Source: Kingdonia uniflora (Eukaryota > Streptophyta > Magnoliopsida > Ranunculales > Circaeasteraceae). From it: 64,000 nt of DNA. The stretch spans positions 682,001-746,000 of the forward strand of contig JACGCM010000786.1 of the NCBI GenBank assembly GCA_014058105.1, in the 5' to 3' direction. This document shows, one piece after another, positions 11,786-22,010 of this stretch. Position 1 is the first letter of the stretch. Each line of letters starts with the position of its first letter. Made by a program: the position numbers and the translations under genes. Below the pieces are notes generated by a model that had not been told where the DNA came from, ran no database searches, and was given only the letters and a program-made list of their open reading frames with translations.

Positions 11786-11800
11786 TAACCCTTCCTCTTC
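11786..11800 (+). promoter_or_regulatory. probable TATA box upstream of ORF C (truncated element)
   Basis: AGTATAAATAACCC lies about 115 bases before the ATG at 11913, followed by a leader rich in AGAGA. The spacing fits a plant core promoter with a leader of about 80-90 nt. It is inferred from sequence only. Confidence 0.45.
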
Positions 11801-11912
11801 TTCGTTCAAATGTTTGCAAAACACAGAGAGACGAAAAACTAGAGAGATAGAATAAAAATTGAGTTGCAGAGATTCTAGAGAGAGAGTAAACAAAAGTAGC
11901 TATCAAAACTGG

Positions 11913-13031
11913 ATGAAAAAGGGGGTTGTTGTGGAGGTTGATCAAAAACCCTTGTTGCGAAGTTTCGTTGTGAAAGAGGAGACGTGTGGCGTCCCGGATT
12001 CATATTTTGACTATGAAGGTTAGTGGGCTATGGTTGATTTTGTTGATTTGTGTTGTTGTGTTTATATAAGAATCGTATGATGACGGGTGTGGAGTTTACT
12101 ATTTTGGGTGTGTATTTGAAATTTGAAAATTTTGTTATTTTTAGTAAATTTTTTAAAAGTGGTGTTGTTTCTCTGTAATTTGTGTTTTGCATGAAAAAGC
12201 ATATATGATGTATCTATATATATATATATATAAAAGAAACTATAAAGAAATTTGATTGGAATACCTGGACCTGCATGTTGGTAGAAGCGAGAGAAGGCTC
12301 TGTTGTAGAAATAAGTCTCACTTTCAAGCATACTCTTGATATAGAGACTTCGACCTCTGGTCGTTTGATTGAAGTTGTACCTGTAGAAATTGATAATGTA
12401 GATTCTGTTGAGGGGGGGGGGGGGGGGGGGGGGGGGGGGCGAGTTGAGTACGGAGAGCTCGGAAACAGTAGAGTTAGAGGGTTAGAGGTGGAGGGAAGGA
12501 TAAATTAGAGTTTCCAGATTTCCCTGGTAACTTGGTATCATATCCTTTTGATTCAGATGTATTCAATAAGTTTTGTAAAATTATAGGTAGTTTAGGTGGT
12601 GTATGGGGTGAGGTGATAGAACATGCCGGTAGGTCGTTTAGGGGTGTACAATTAAAAATGGTGATGAAAACTTTTTTTTACTACCCGATTTAGAGCATGA
12701 GAAATCGGTGAGGGAAGTGGATGAGTCTATCTCCTTTGAGTACTTTAATGGTAGTGTCAACAATGATCTGGACCAGGGATTCTTGTATTATCTGTCCCAG
12801 TTAGATTTTGGATTGATGATGTGCGATAATCTGAATAGAAAGTGGGTTTTTAAGGGGGTGGAGAGGAAAATAACTCATTTAGATGTTTTGTAGTATTATA
12901 CTGTGAAATACTATGCGGTGACTGGAGGCGCGTACTTCTCTTCTAGTTCGTCTCGACCTCAGTTCTTCAATCTGAATTCGGCAGGACGTTATGTTGTTTC
13001 ATTGATTACATATAAGGAGGGTAGAGATTGA
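11913..13031 (+). pseudogene. ORF C of the Tat antisense unit, N-terminal domain only, with one intron
   Basis: Exon 1 (11913-12018) starts MKKGVVVEVDQKPLL and ends in phase 1 at a GAAG|GTTAGT donor. A plausible acceptor (GGTAG, 12283-12284) restores the frame as EAREGSVVEIS. A 28-G run and a frameshift near 12500 follow. The next block has YPFDSDV and GGVWGEV, then (after a run of T) FEYFNGSVNNDLDQGFLYYL, a TAG at 12891-12893, and later SRPQFFNLNSAGRYV. These match the minus-strand gene of the complete element: KYPADVDV, DGKWGHY, AYYNDTDVEVVEKGFLCYL and ARPKFFYFESAGRPW. The coiled-coil half seen at 45128-43989 is absent. Confidence 0.65.
12412..12439 (+). repeat. poly-G tract of 28 bases
   Basis: Twenty-eight consecutive G interrupt the ORF C relic; translated, they give a glycine run. 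This is the longest of three long poly-G tracts in the window (also 3390-3407 and 54436-54452). Confidence 0.9.
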
Positions 13032-13040
13032 CAACTAAGG

Positions 13041-13649
13041 AAAAATGATATTTTTTTTCATTTAGAAGTCTAGGCGCGAACTTTGTTCTAGATATACACT
13101 AAAATGCAGGTATGATGCTTGAAATCTTAAATATGAATTGGTATAAATGCGAATATTAGGGGAAAACATTTCACAGATCCATCCAGAAGGATTACAGAGG
13201 TTGATCAAAAAGTTAACCCATTTAGACCATGTCTACCCCTATTGGATTCCGAACATTGAAAAAATCAACACAAAACTCAACTACAACCAACAAAGAGCTT
13301 GCAACATCTGCAGTTCTGAAACTGTCAATCACCATTCTACTTACAAAATTTAGGATAATTTGCCTTCTACCTTGCATCAACCAGACCATTTAGATTTGGA
13401 AATATGTTAGCAACAGTAAGCTTGCTACCATAGCTCTGTATTTTGGAAGCCACCCTAAATATTTTGGCCGGCATTTTGTACAGAAGTCATAGTTTGGTGG
13501 TGGCAAGGCTAGCATGATCTACATATAAGTGGTCAGCCAATGATAGTGCATAAATTGGTTGAGTTCAGTTTCCTTGCATTTGCATATAGTAGGGCCTGAA
13601 CACTACTGTAAAACTTTAAACAAGGTTTCAACCTGTTGGAAAGCCCAAC
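13041..13649 (-). other. 3' flank/UTR of the DPH7-like gene, partly duplicated at 17880-18290
   Basis: No supported coding sequence. From about 13237 onward the sequence resembles 17880-18290: shared blocks include TTTGCCTTCTAC, AACCAGACCATT, AAATATTTTGGCC and GGTGGTGGCAA(R)GCTAGCA. Being directly 3' of the DPH7 stop, it probably includes that gene's 3'UTR. Confidence 0.5.
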
Positions 13650-15007
13650 TTACAAACATTGGCTGAGTTCAGCTTCACCAAGTCCTATCCCAATCTCCGG
13701 CATCCATATCCGAAGTAGTCGGTCATAGAATGAACACGTAGCCACCAGAGACCTTTCCCTCCCATCTTTTTTGTGCAGACTTCCACGCTGCCAATCTGCT
13801 CCATATGCTAAAGAGTCGTGCTTACAATAAGTCTCCACTAAATCAGCATTACCCCCTCCAATGTTCACAATTGCAAATCCATTGTGCATACAAGCTGCTA
13901 AGACCAAACCAGGTACTACTGGATGGTGCTTGATTCTCCATACGCCTCCTCCTAAACGAATCGAGTTCTCACTTACAGGCTTAGAAATTGATCTTACGTC
14001 CCATTCCCTAAGATATTCATCATAGCTCCCAGTGAGTAGTTTATTGGGATCTGAAGGACTCTTTGAAATGCAACAAACACCCATTGTATGAATCTTAGAG
14101 TTCTGAAATGCCAATTTAGAAAGACCCTCGCGCAAATCCCAACAACAAAATCTGCAGTCATCTGAGCCAGTGTACACAAGTTCTGGTTGGTGAGGATCGA
14201 ACGAGGTAGCCCAAATCTCAAACTTATGTGCATTCCAGGTTTGTTGTATGTTCAGTTTCGCTTCACAAAGGTTAATTATAGAGACTGAACCATCAGAAAG
14301 AGCGACTGAGATGGACGTGGCCGATGGACTCCAGTCTAAGCAAAGGCACATGGAAGAACTGACCTTCTCTTCACCAAATTCTATTAAGGAACTATCTGCC
14401 TCAGAGAAATAACATCGAAGTAAACTTCAAATTGCCTGAGTAGAGACTAACTAGAGCATTTATGTTACAAAAAAAGTCGTTTCCGTTCATAATAGGTGAA
14501 GTTTTTTTGGGCATTTCTTGCTAGAAAAAAAAAGAGACAATTGTGCTTTATAATTGCGCGTAAAAACTTGAGAGTACTGACCATATTAGGGTATTTAGCC
14601 ATGGGGTTCAGAGGAAAAAAAAAAACTGGAACTTCATGCAGTAAATGATACATCTAATAATAAATGGAATCAAGTATACCTCCAATTTTTGCATGAATAG
14701 AGCTAGTTTCAAGACTGTGAATTCTCAAATATCCATCGGCATCAGCTTGGGCAAGTAAAGGACTACCATTAACTTCAATTGGACTCCATTTAATATCAAA
14801 TATACCAGATGTATTGATGCGATGAAATGGTTCGAGACTGTTTGTTTGAGCGTCAACGGAGAAAAGTGATATGCTTCCTGATCGACTCGGATTATTGCCT
14901 TCTTGCAATGTGTAGGTTGCCGCAGCTAGAACGTGATGGAAATGCTCGTGTGGGCAAAACTCTACTGCATCTACATTTCCATCTAGATAGCAATGAGCGA
15001 TGTCCAT
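13650..15007 (-). CDS. DPH7: diphthine methylesterase-like WD40 protein (DPH7/WDR85 family), two exons
   Basis: The family removes the methyl ester from diphthine on elongation factor 2, the step before amidation to diphthamide; it acts in the cytosol. Exon 1 is 15007-14680 and exon 2 is 14395-13650. The donor (GGAG|GTATAC) and acceptor (GAGGCAG|AT) join in phase 1 and give 357 aa, a normal length for this family. The start MDIAHCYLDGN is the first ATG; upstream in-frame codons lack an ATG. WD40 signatures are clear: GSDDCRFCCWDLREG, GSYDEYLREWDVRS and ATCSFYDRLLRIWMPE, plus GGGVWRIKHHP and SLAYGADW typical of the family. No lesion is seen, so it looks functional. The intron is 284 bp. Confidence 0.9.
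14396..14679 (-). other. intron of the DPH7-like gene
   Basis: The donor is GTATAC at 14679 and the acceptor CAG ends at 14396. Joining exons here keeps the frame; an alternative AG four bases earlier would give an immediate stop. The intron is AT-rich with long A/T runs. Confidence 0.85.
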
Positions 15008-15234
15008 GTTTAGATAGCACTTGAAAATTGGACAAATCGATTTGAGGAGAGCCCGAGGGAGTGTAAGAGCATATAAAAAAGGAATTGAGTTTTTCAAAAT
15101 TGGGATTAGGGGTTTAGACTAGAATATCAAAAAAGAGTGAGATACTCATACAACAGTGAGCAGTGTAAATGTAGAAAGTAAAAATCAAAACCAAAACCTG
15201 GGGAAACAGAGACTTGTGCGCCATTCATACAGTA

Positions 15235-15248
15235 AAGTATTTAAAGGA
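15235..15248 (-). promoter_or_regulatory. possible TATA box of the DPH7-like gene
   Basis: On the minus strand CCTTTAAATAC lies about 235 bases upstream of the ATG at 15007. It is the best AT-rich core-promoter candidate nearby, but the match is imperfect. Confidence 0.3.
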
Positions 15249-15249
15249 A

Positions 15250-15911
15250 CCACCAATGCGTCTTATGGCGTAAACCTTGGCTTAAAAATTCCTTCGCAGA
15301 AATACAGCTGCGACTAACAATTTCAACAAGAATTTGATCATTTGTTCGGGTGATTTCGGTTTGGTGTACAGAGGGGTGATGAGACTTGAGAGACATTACA
15401 AAAGTTGCCCTCAAACGAGGTGTACCTGAATCACGGCAAGATCTCCCAGAGTTAACAACAAGCCAAATATTTTTTCAATTTTAAATAGCGTAATAGGCTA
15501 CATGATCATAATATTATCATGCAACCATGTCTCCACTAATGGCCTAGAAATAACGTTCTCTTAACATTCTTTGGACAATGAATAGATACATATAGTGTAG
15601 TAGCCTTTGAGTTATGTACAAAGAAGAACAAAAAAATGATATATATATTTCAAACAACTTCAACATAAAATCAAAACTCGACCATATCCCAAAATATAAT
15701 GCGTAGCGCGTGCACAATTGCTCACAAGGAAGAAGAAGAAAAAACGTAAAACATAATAAATGGAAGGTATATAAACTTGGGGTATCTCTAGCAATAGCGA
15801 GAAAGCCATACAATAGATTGCCAAATCATATGGCTCTTTAGTTGTGCTCCATTCAATTGGATTATAGCCAAATCATATGGCTATTTTTGGGTACCATAAT
15901 TATTACCAAAC
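15250..15911. other. intergenic, no recognisable gene
   Basis: AT-rich sequence upstream of the DPH7-like gene. AAATCATATGGCT occurs twice near 15825 and 15872. No supported ORF. Confidence 0.4.
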
Positions 15912-16645
15912 CCTAATCTTCTAAAGTGCCTCACTGACTTGCTTTCCAAGGTGCTACGTAGGATTTTTGAGTTCCAAGTCCAACAACACCTCAGTCATGA
16001 TTGGGCGCCCAAGTGTTGGGTGTCTGTTTGTTTTCTAATCGGGCGCCTAAGACTTGAGCGCCCAATTGTTTTTAATTCAAATTGGGAGCCTAACAGTTAG
16101 AGCCTGAAGAAGATAATTTTTTTTGTTTTTTTCCAAAAAAAAAATAAAACAGTCGGGCGCCTGTTAAAAAAATTAAGGTATTGTTAGAAAAAATAAAACC
16201 TCACTCACTTGGGTTTATTATTATTAAAACATCTCCTAAAGTACACCAAGTACTAGTCTTAAATCTCCTAAAGTACTTCACTAACTTGGTTTTTCTCCTC
16301 TAAAAGTAAGGTTAACCCTTGCTTTCGAAAGTGCAACATTAATTTTTTTACGTCCCGCCTAAGGTTTGGCCCAATTGTTTTTTAAAAAAATCAAATCAAA
16401 TCGGGCGCCAAATAGTTAGGAGTTTAAAAAAATCAAATCAAATCGGGCGCCAAATAGTTAGGAGTTGGATGAAATAAAAAAATATTTTTATTTTTATTTA
16501 AGAATCAAATAAAATGAAACATGCGCTCAACATTTAGACGCCTATTACAAAAAACTTACTGAGATATTGTTGGATAAAATTGGACCTTACTCAGTTGGAT
16601 TTTAGTTTTTTCGCCGAACTGAGTCATATACTTTAGGAGATGCTC
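15912..16645. mobile_element. PIF/Harbinger-like MITE of the CTAAAGTGCCTCACTGAC family (left end degraded)
   Basis: The left end reads ATCTTCTAAAGTGCCTCACTGAC and the right end, inverted, GAGCATCTCCTAAAGTATATG. These match the ends of the complete copy at 54582-55149. The interior has many GGGCGCC blocks shared with that copy, and a 42-bp direct duplication (16382-16464) containing ATCGGGCGCCAAATAGTTAG. No coding capacity. Confidence 0.75.
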
Positions 16646-17029
16646 TTAAAAATAAGAAGTTTTCGAAACAATCTAACAGTAAAGTATACAATGGGATTTA
16701 CATCTATCTACTAATTCACAATCATTATAAAGGTCTCAAACAGAAGAAGAATATTGGCATTTGAAATCATTCAACTCTCTTCTTCATCTGTAAACACAAC
16801 CATCTATACTAAAGGTGTAATTTACAGATAGGTCTGCCGACTGCCTAGTTACCTAGCAGCACTTAGTCACCTTGTAGCAAACCAATCACACAAATTTATT
16901 CAGAAACCAATGTGGAAACAAAACATACATAAAAGAGCCCATGTTTTCAGTATGATTACATTCAACAAAACCCCGATTCCATTTCATTTCCCTTTCAAGC
17001 TTCAACCGTGCCAACAAAACAACTGGAGC

Positions 17030-17526
17030 GTAAAAACACAACTCAAATCGGTATAAACTCTTTATCATCATTAATTCATCATCATATATATTTATGCTAG
17101 AATCATACAAACCTTTCCTTCCTATTCCTAAACTAAAACTATGAAGATCACATTTAGAGCACTTATAATCATCCTAAAAAAGAACTGAAACTAAAACCAA
17201 CATAAATAAAGCATCCTTTTCAGTTTTAATCATGACGTCTCTTCTTCAACCACATCACGACCAACAACAACCTCTCTTCCCTAATTACATCCTCACATAT
17301 AAATTCAAGATCAGCAGCAAAATTACCCTATTGAGAACATAATGAAATGTAACAACAGAACCTCAATGTGGAAAATCAAAGTGCACCCTAACAACAATAA
17401 CTGGCAATTTACCACTAATCAAACACACCCATCCAAAACTGATATATGTAGACCAAACTGTACATAAGGATCACCACTACTTAGAACGGCTGCAAGAATT
17501 CGAGTCGAGCCAAAGGAACAGAAGAG
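17030..17526 (-). pseudogene. degenerate copy of the 3' end of the ELO-like gene
   Basis: 17213-17526 aligns by eye with codons from the last third of the ELO-like gene at 27308-28216: shared blocks include CAATGTGG, CCCTAACAACAATA versus CCCCAACAACAATA, and GAGCCAAAGRAAC. About 45 bp of the coding part are missing and there is no open frame. 17030-17212 matches the ELO 3' flank (GGTATAAACTC, ATCATCATATATAT). The 5' two-thirds of the gene are absent. It is the relic of a local duplication. Confidence 0.7.
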
Positions 17527-17879
17527 GCGGAGGAAGCCGGTTAGCTAGAGAACATAAGACCAGAAGATTGACCCAACCCATAGGATATAAAAATAAAATG
17601 ACACCTCTTCTACTTGTTAAATACTCACTTTAAATGCCACCTATTCCTAAACAAGAAAGCCCTATGATAACACCTTCAACCTAAACAAGGGTTAATAGAG
17701 GAGTAAACAATAAGCTACAGGAAAAGAAAAAGATCATCACACCCCAATTTCCCAAACACCTTAAGATCATGTTTCCTTCCACAAAGACTCCAAAGAAAAA
17801 GGACTTCAAGGCTTAATCAAATGCTAACCTCGTCTAGGACAGGCCTACTCCCTACCCATCTAGAACATACCTAGCCCTA

Positions 17880-18290
17880 CAGGAACTCGAACATTGAAGA
17901 AAGTGACGTAAAGCTTGACTACAACCATTAAAATGCCTACAACGTCAACAATTTTTCAATATAAAAAAAACTGCAATTCCGAGAAGGTTTACTTAATCCC
18001 TGTTCTATAAATCCTCCCCCTACTTATTAAATAATATAAGATTATTTGCCTTCTACGTTTCATTAACCAGACCATTGAGATTTCTGAATTCAGGAGATAC
18101 TTTACCTATAGCAAACTAACTACCAAAATTCTAATTTAGAAGCCGCTCAAAATATTTGGCCCAGTTTGTACATAATTCATATCTCGGTGGTGGCAAAGCT
18201 AGCACGATCAAAAGTAGGCCTTGATCTGAAAACTATTTCAGAACTTGAAGCAAGTTCGATTTACGTACAGCCATCTTGAAAAATGTTTAA
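17880..18290 (-). repeat. diverged duplicate of the DPH7 3' flank
   Basis: The segment matches 13237-13650 in the same orientation (CGAACATTGAA, GACTACAACCA, TTTGCCTTCTAC, ACCAGACCATT, GGTGGTGGCAAAGCTAGCA). It stops about where the DPH7 coding region would begin, and the next sequence belongs to the RING gene flank. It is therefore a duplicated tail without its gene. Confidence 0.6.
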
Positions 18291-19066
18291 GACTCAAAAG
18301 TGTATGTCCCCAATAAAATAATTGGATACAATTAGCAAAACAATAAGTGGAACCATACCGACATCAATCATCACTCAATAAGAAACATTTTTGAAGTCTG
18401 CACACTCTAAACCTTCCAATATGACGGGGGACCATCAAGTCTACTTGACATCACTGAAAGACAGTAAAACAAAATTACTTAGGTGGGTTTGAGGATTTCA
18501 TACTTGTATAATTCCAAAACCTCAAACCCAAAATGCACAGAAACATGATTCAAATTCTAGATTTATCCTCAGTAACATGAAATTATCTTAAACGGAAAAG
18601 AAGAACGGTAGATAGACTGTACATAGAGGGATCCAGAGTGGTTTTATTTCAGTCAAAACAATAAATTGCCAAAGTGGTTCCGTTTATGTCATATGTATGT
18701 ATGTATCCAAATTTGTATTTTCTACTAAAGATATATGTTTTCAGATCATCTAAAAAACCATATCTCAGTCAGTCACTTGTACAACCTTCATCAAAGCTCA
18801 AAATCATTAGATTACCTTTCTGCCCAGAAGTATCAAAAATATCCATTAGATCACCTCGTTCAGAAAAACTAACAGAACTAATTTTTGAAATATATGAGAG
18901 CGGATGGAAGAAACTGATGAGGGACAGTACAAACAGCAGAGATTAACAATATATAGTATAAAAAAGACAATTTCTTCCGCTTATAAATGGCAAACACCTA
19001 TTACTTACGAACTGACAAACATTTTAAAATACCTCCATCAGCCTTTCATGCTCTCAAGCAACCCAT

Positions 19067-19723
19067 CTATGCCCAAATAAGGGTAAGAATGACAAAGACT
19101 CCAATCATTAAGAACAACATCTTCAAATAGGAATCCGCTTGTTGTCCATGAGTAGGAGGGTGCACGAAACCATGAGCATGACCTCCATGAATCGAGTTTG
19201 AAAATCCAAAGGGGAAATTTGTAGCTGCCCCGAATCTTGCACCATTAGTAAACCCGTTAACACTGAAAAATTCCGGAATAAAACTACTCATTGCGGCAGA
19301 GAAGGTAAAGCTTCCAGCCATTGACCCAAACCCATGATGAGGAAAATGGTTAGAACCTCGAGAAGGGGCGGTTTCAGGTCTCTGCCCTGCCGGACGATTA
19401 GGAATATTAAACCCTGGCATCGGGTTAGATCTTGGATCCTTTGTGGTCTTCCCTCTACCATAAAGTGGAACAAGTTTGTCTTTCTGAATGAGAGCTTTAC
19501 AAACTGGGCATTCTTGAGAACGAGAATGACGATGAAGCCATTCATATAAACACGGCCAACAATAAAGATGACCACATAGTGTCACAATCGGGTCTTGAGC
19601 TAACTCAAAACAGATATTGCATTCGAAACTCCCAGCATCATTGTTAGCATTGCTTGAAGAAGCCGAAGAACTTTGAAACTGTGTACTACTACTAGTAATT
19701 GACTCCCCAACCCCACTCGCCAT
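19067..19723 (-). CDS. RMA-type membrane-anchored RING E3 ubiquitin ligase
   Basis: This 218-aa protein is of the RMA/RNF5 class: ER tail-anchored ubiquitin ligases that work with E2 enzymes in membrane-protein quality control. A Ser-rich N-terminus (to about 32) precedes a C3HC4 RING with all ligands visible: C35-C38, C50-H52, C55-C58 and C72-C75 (CNICFELAQDPIV, CGHLYCWPC, CPVC). A Gly/Phe/His-rich linker follows, and the C-terminus is one hydrophobic segment (about 199-216, MLFLMIGVFVILTLIWA). The start MASGVGES is the first ATG. The length fits the family and no lesion is visible. A 5'UTR intron lies directly upstream. Confidence 0.92.
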   Translation of the reverse strand: MASGVGESITSSSTQFQSSSASSSNANNDAGSFECNICFELAQDPIVTLCGHLYCWPCLYEWLHRHSRSQECPVCKALIQKDKLVPLYGRGKTTKDPRSNPMPGFNIPNRPAGQRPETAPSRGSNHFPHHGFGSMAGSFTFSAAMSSFIPEFFSVNGFTNGARFGAATNFPFGFSNSIHGGHAHGFVHPPTHGQQADSYLKMLFLMIGVFVILTLIWA

Positions 19724-19748
19724 CTTAAAACCCAAGCACTTGAAATTC

Positions 19749-20169
19749 CTGTCGCCAAAACAAATAACAACTCAAATCAATACCAGAATAATAGCACTAT
19801 ATTCTTTAAATAACAATCACTTTTTCTTGAAATTGCGAAAAACCCATTAATTAGAACAAGAAAATTAACAATCACTTTTTCTTGAAATTGCGAAAAACCC
19901 TGCCCATCCCAGAACTCCAATTATACACAATCAACACAAACCCTAAACACTCAAAGTTAAGATCAGTGCTATGGATTAGCAATTTTAGACTATTTGGATT
20001 AGCTAAGATCTCTCTATTCTCACATAATCAGATCTTTAGCAATTGCTAAAACCCTAAATTGAGAAAAATTAACAAAATAATCACAAAAATTAAAACCCTA
20101 AAACAGCAAATTTAATTAAGATCGCAATTAAGAGGAAACAAAAATCTAGAGAGAGAGAGAGAGACTTAC
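19749..20169 (-). other. 5'UTR intron of the RING gene
   Basis: The donor CAGC|GTAAGT is at 20169 and the acceptor GGCGACAG ends at 19749, leaving 25 nt of leader before the ATG. The first non-coding exon would run from about 20270 down to 20170. Introns in the leader are common in plant genes with constitutive expression. 19802-19896 contains a short direct repeat (AACAATCACTTTTTCTTGAAATTGCG, two copies). Confidence 0.65.
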
Positions 20170-20296
20170 GCTGTGATTGCAAGTCAGAGAAGAACCGCGG
20201 CAACGAAGAAATCTCTGTTTGGTAAAGAGAGAGGAAAGTAATTCGTAGAGGAAAATAAAAAGGAAGGTTCGATGTAGTCGTTGCAAACAAACAGGG

Positions 20297-20306
20297 CCTT
20301 ATAAGA
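20297..20306 (-). promoter_or_regulatory. possible TATA box of the RING gene
   Basis: On the minus strand CTTATAAG lies about 130 bases upstream of the splice donor of the leader exon. Position and composition fit a core promoter; it is otherwise unsupported. Confidence 0.35.
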
Positions 20307-20389
20307 TTTGCACAATGTATATCTGTCGGTGACTTGTTAAATAAGAACTTCAATTGGTGTTTCTCTTTTGTCTTGGTAGCAAGTAACAC

Positions 20390-20840
20390 TTGCTGCCACA
20401 AAAACTAGTGGCTGAGTAAGAAATTGAGAAATCGAACCGTATTAAGCAAAAATTAGGGCTGAGCAAGAAACTGAAGAAATCGAGAAATTGAACCATAGCT
20501 GAGCAAGAAACTAAAGAAACTAGGGGATGAGCCCAAGTTTGGTTTCGGTTCTGTACTTTATAAACTGTTAAAAACTTAATAGAACCGATAAACATTGATT
20601 CTCCCTGTGGATTGTGTTGTACTTGTAGTAGACTAGTACGAGGCTCTTGCATGAGAGATATTAGTACTAATCCATCCTCATTCTCCAAATAATAAAAAAT
20701 CATCCTTTTTAGAAGTCGGTGTGTGGCAAAGAAAAGAAAGAAGAATGCAATTTCGGTTTTGATTAACAATTTTAAGAACAGATTTAGGTAGGTTAGGTTT
20801 TAGTTTAAGCCAAAACCCGAACCCGACCCATGCTCAATCC
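20390..20840. repeat. degraded repetitive sequence (AGCAAGAAACT units, hAT-like AACCGAACC remnants)
   Basis: Short imperfect repeats of GCTGAGCAAGAAACT occur at about 20412, 20458 and 20498, and the right end has AACCCGAACCCGACCC. This looks like the remains of a non-autonomous element; no terminal repeats or target duplication can be placed. Confidence 0.4.
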
Positions 20841-21035
20841 TAGAAAAACTAGTAAGGTGCTTTGAATAGCTTACTAGTCATTCATCATTTCTTATTTTTC
20901 TCAATATATTGCCTCTCATCGCCCGCAAAAAATATCCTAGCAAAAACTAGTAAGTTGTTTTGAATAGCTTATTGGTCATTCATCATTTCTCTTTTATTTT
21001 TCTCCCTATATTGCCTCTCATCACCCGCAAAAAAT
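20841..21035 (+). repeat. tandem duplication, two units of about 98 bp
   Basis: The unit begins AAAAACTAGTAAG and ends CGCAAAAAATATC. It contains GAATAGCTTA, CATTCATCATTTCT and ATTGCCTCTCATC in both copies, with a few substitutions and a short insertion. Confidence 0.8.
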
Positions 21036-21159
21036 ATCTTCATTGACAAAAGACTCGTGGAAAACCTGAACAAAGAATTTTCTCTCTTTGCCTCACTCTC
21101 CATCTTTGTACTTCATATCCCTCACGATTCTCTCCAATTTGCAAGTTCAAACACTCACA

Positions 21160-21161
<2 letters not shown>

Positions 21162-21226
<65 letters not shown>
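21162..21226 (+). repeat. (CT)28 microsatellite followed by (GC)n
   Basis: An uninterrupted CT run of about 56 bases ends in GCGCGCGC. ORFs read through it on either strand are low-complexity artefacts. Confidence 0.95.
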
Positions 21227-21410
21227 AAGCAAACATTTATCTATTGTAAAAAATTATTTGGGTTTAGAAATATGTATGTGTGGTGGTGGTGGTACTAGTT
21301 ATTTCGTTTAGAGCGTAATGTTGCAACTTGTGATATTTTTTTAATAAGGGTATTTAAGTCATTTACTAGCATTCAACACTTTATGAATCAACACTTCATA
21401 TCATTTAGCA

Positions 21411-21988
21411 GGAAGCATTCAACACTTGATTGATGACATTAGGCCCCCCGTTCCCCCCTGTCCCCTGATTAGCGTTGTCCCCCCTTCAACCCCTGAAGGT
21501 TGGCACACCGTCGCGGTGGACGCCGCTTGGTTCAAAGCTGATTCACCAAGCGGCTTCGGTTTTATTATTAAGTCTCACCTCTCTAATATTATTTGTGCAG
21601 GTTTCGGCAATTTCAGTGATCAGAGGGATGGAAGCAGAGCTCAAGGCCGGTTTTGAGAGGGTTTTGGTTTTTACGGATTATCGTCGACTTGTCAAAGCTT
21701 TTGAAGACAAATCAGCTGATCTCTCATGAGGTGCCCTCACCCTGGCGCCTGATATGCTGTCTTTAGCATCCCTTTTGTTGGAATTTAGATTTGAGTATTT
21801 TAGTCGTTTATGTAACTTTGAGGCACATGCTTTAGCCTATAAGGGAGCCCATTTCTCCGCTTTTGTTAGTTTTGTGCCTTCGGAGGTGGCAAACATGTTA
21901 AACTCTGTAACCTCATATTCGCCCCATAGGGCCTAATCTATATACATAGTCTCTTTGAAAAAGAAAAAGAAAAAGAAAAAAAAAGAAA
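21411..21988 (+). mobile_element. 5'-truncated LINE 3' tail with RNase H-like domain, 9-bp TSD
   Basis: Translated segments show a plant RVT_3-type RNase H fold: VDAAWFKADSPSGFGF, MEAELKAGFERVLVFTDYRRLV and LCNFEAHALA. These supply the expected D, E and D positions. The frame shifts between about 21600 and 21660 and a TGA occurs at 21727-21729. An A-rich tail (21957-21988) follows. The 9-mer CATTTAGCA lies immediately before (21402-21410) and after (21989-21997), as expected of target-primed insertion. Confidence 0.78.
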
Positions 21989-22010
21989 CATTTAGCACTG
22001 TGTTTAGCAT

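Larger units (their letters stand above)
7603..13040 (-). mobile_element. truncated Tat-type Ty3/gypsy element in reverse orientation
   Basis: 7603-7706 and 9116-9577 match the reverse complement of the LTR of the complete Tat element at 36678-51269: shared blocks include TGTAATGRCCTA, the GATTTAGCGTGG region, and the stretch around AAAAACCAYGRCCTCT with GAGGATTT. Beyond it, on the plus strand, come homologues of the antisense ORFs of that element in the same order (9910-10241, 11050-11367, 11913-13031). No pol or second LTR follows; the homology ends near 13040 close to the DPH7 3' flank, so everything beyond (coiled-coil part, pol, gag, 5' LTR) is deleted or never arrived. Confidence 0.75.

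Noticed and set aside
12062..12331. Minus-strand ORF of 89 codons
   Set aside because: It covers the ORF C intron and a TA microsatellite; biased composition and no similarity.
13650..14653. Minus-strand ORFs 13994-14233 and 14465-14653
   Set aside because: The first is a shadow frame of DPH7 exon 2, the second lies mostly in its intron.
16886..17110. Minus-strand ORF of 74 codons
   Set aside because: It overlaps the duplicated ELO 3' flank, which is non-coding in the parent copy.
20090..20769. Minus-strand ORFs upstream of the RING gene
   Set aside because: They cross the leader intron and a degraded repeat; composition is not protein-like and no start context or family supports them.
21040..21311. 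ORFs on both strands through the CT microsatellite
   Set aside because: Pure low-complexity translation of (CT)n; no conserved residues and no gene signals.
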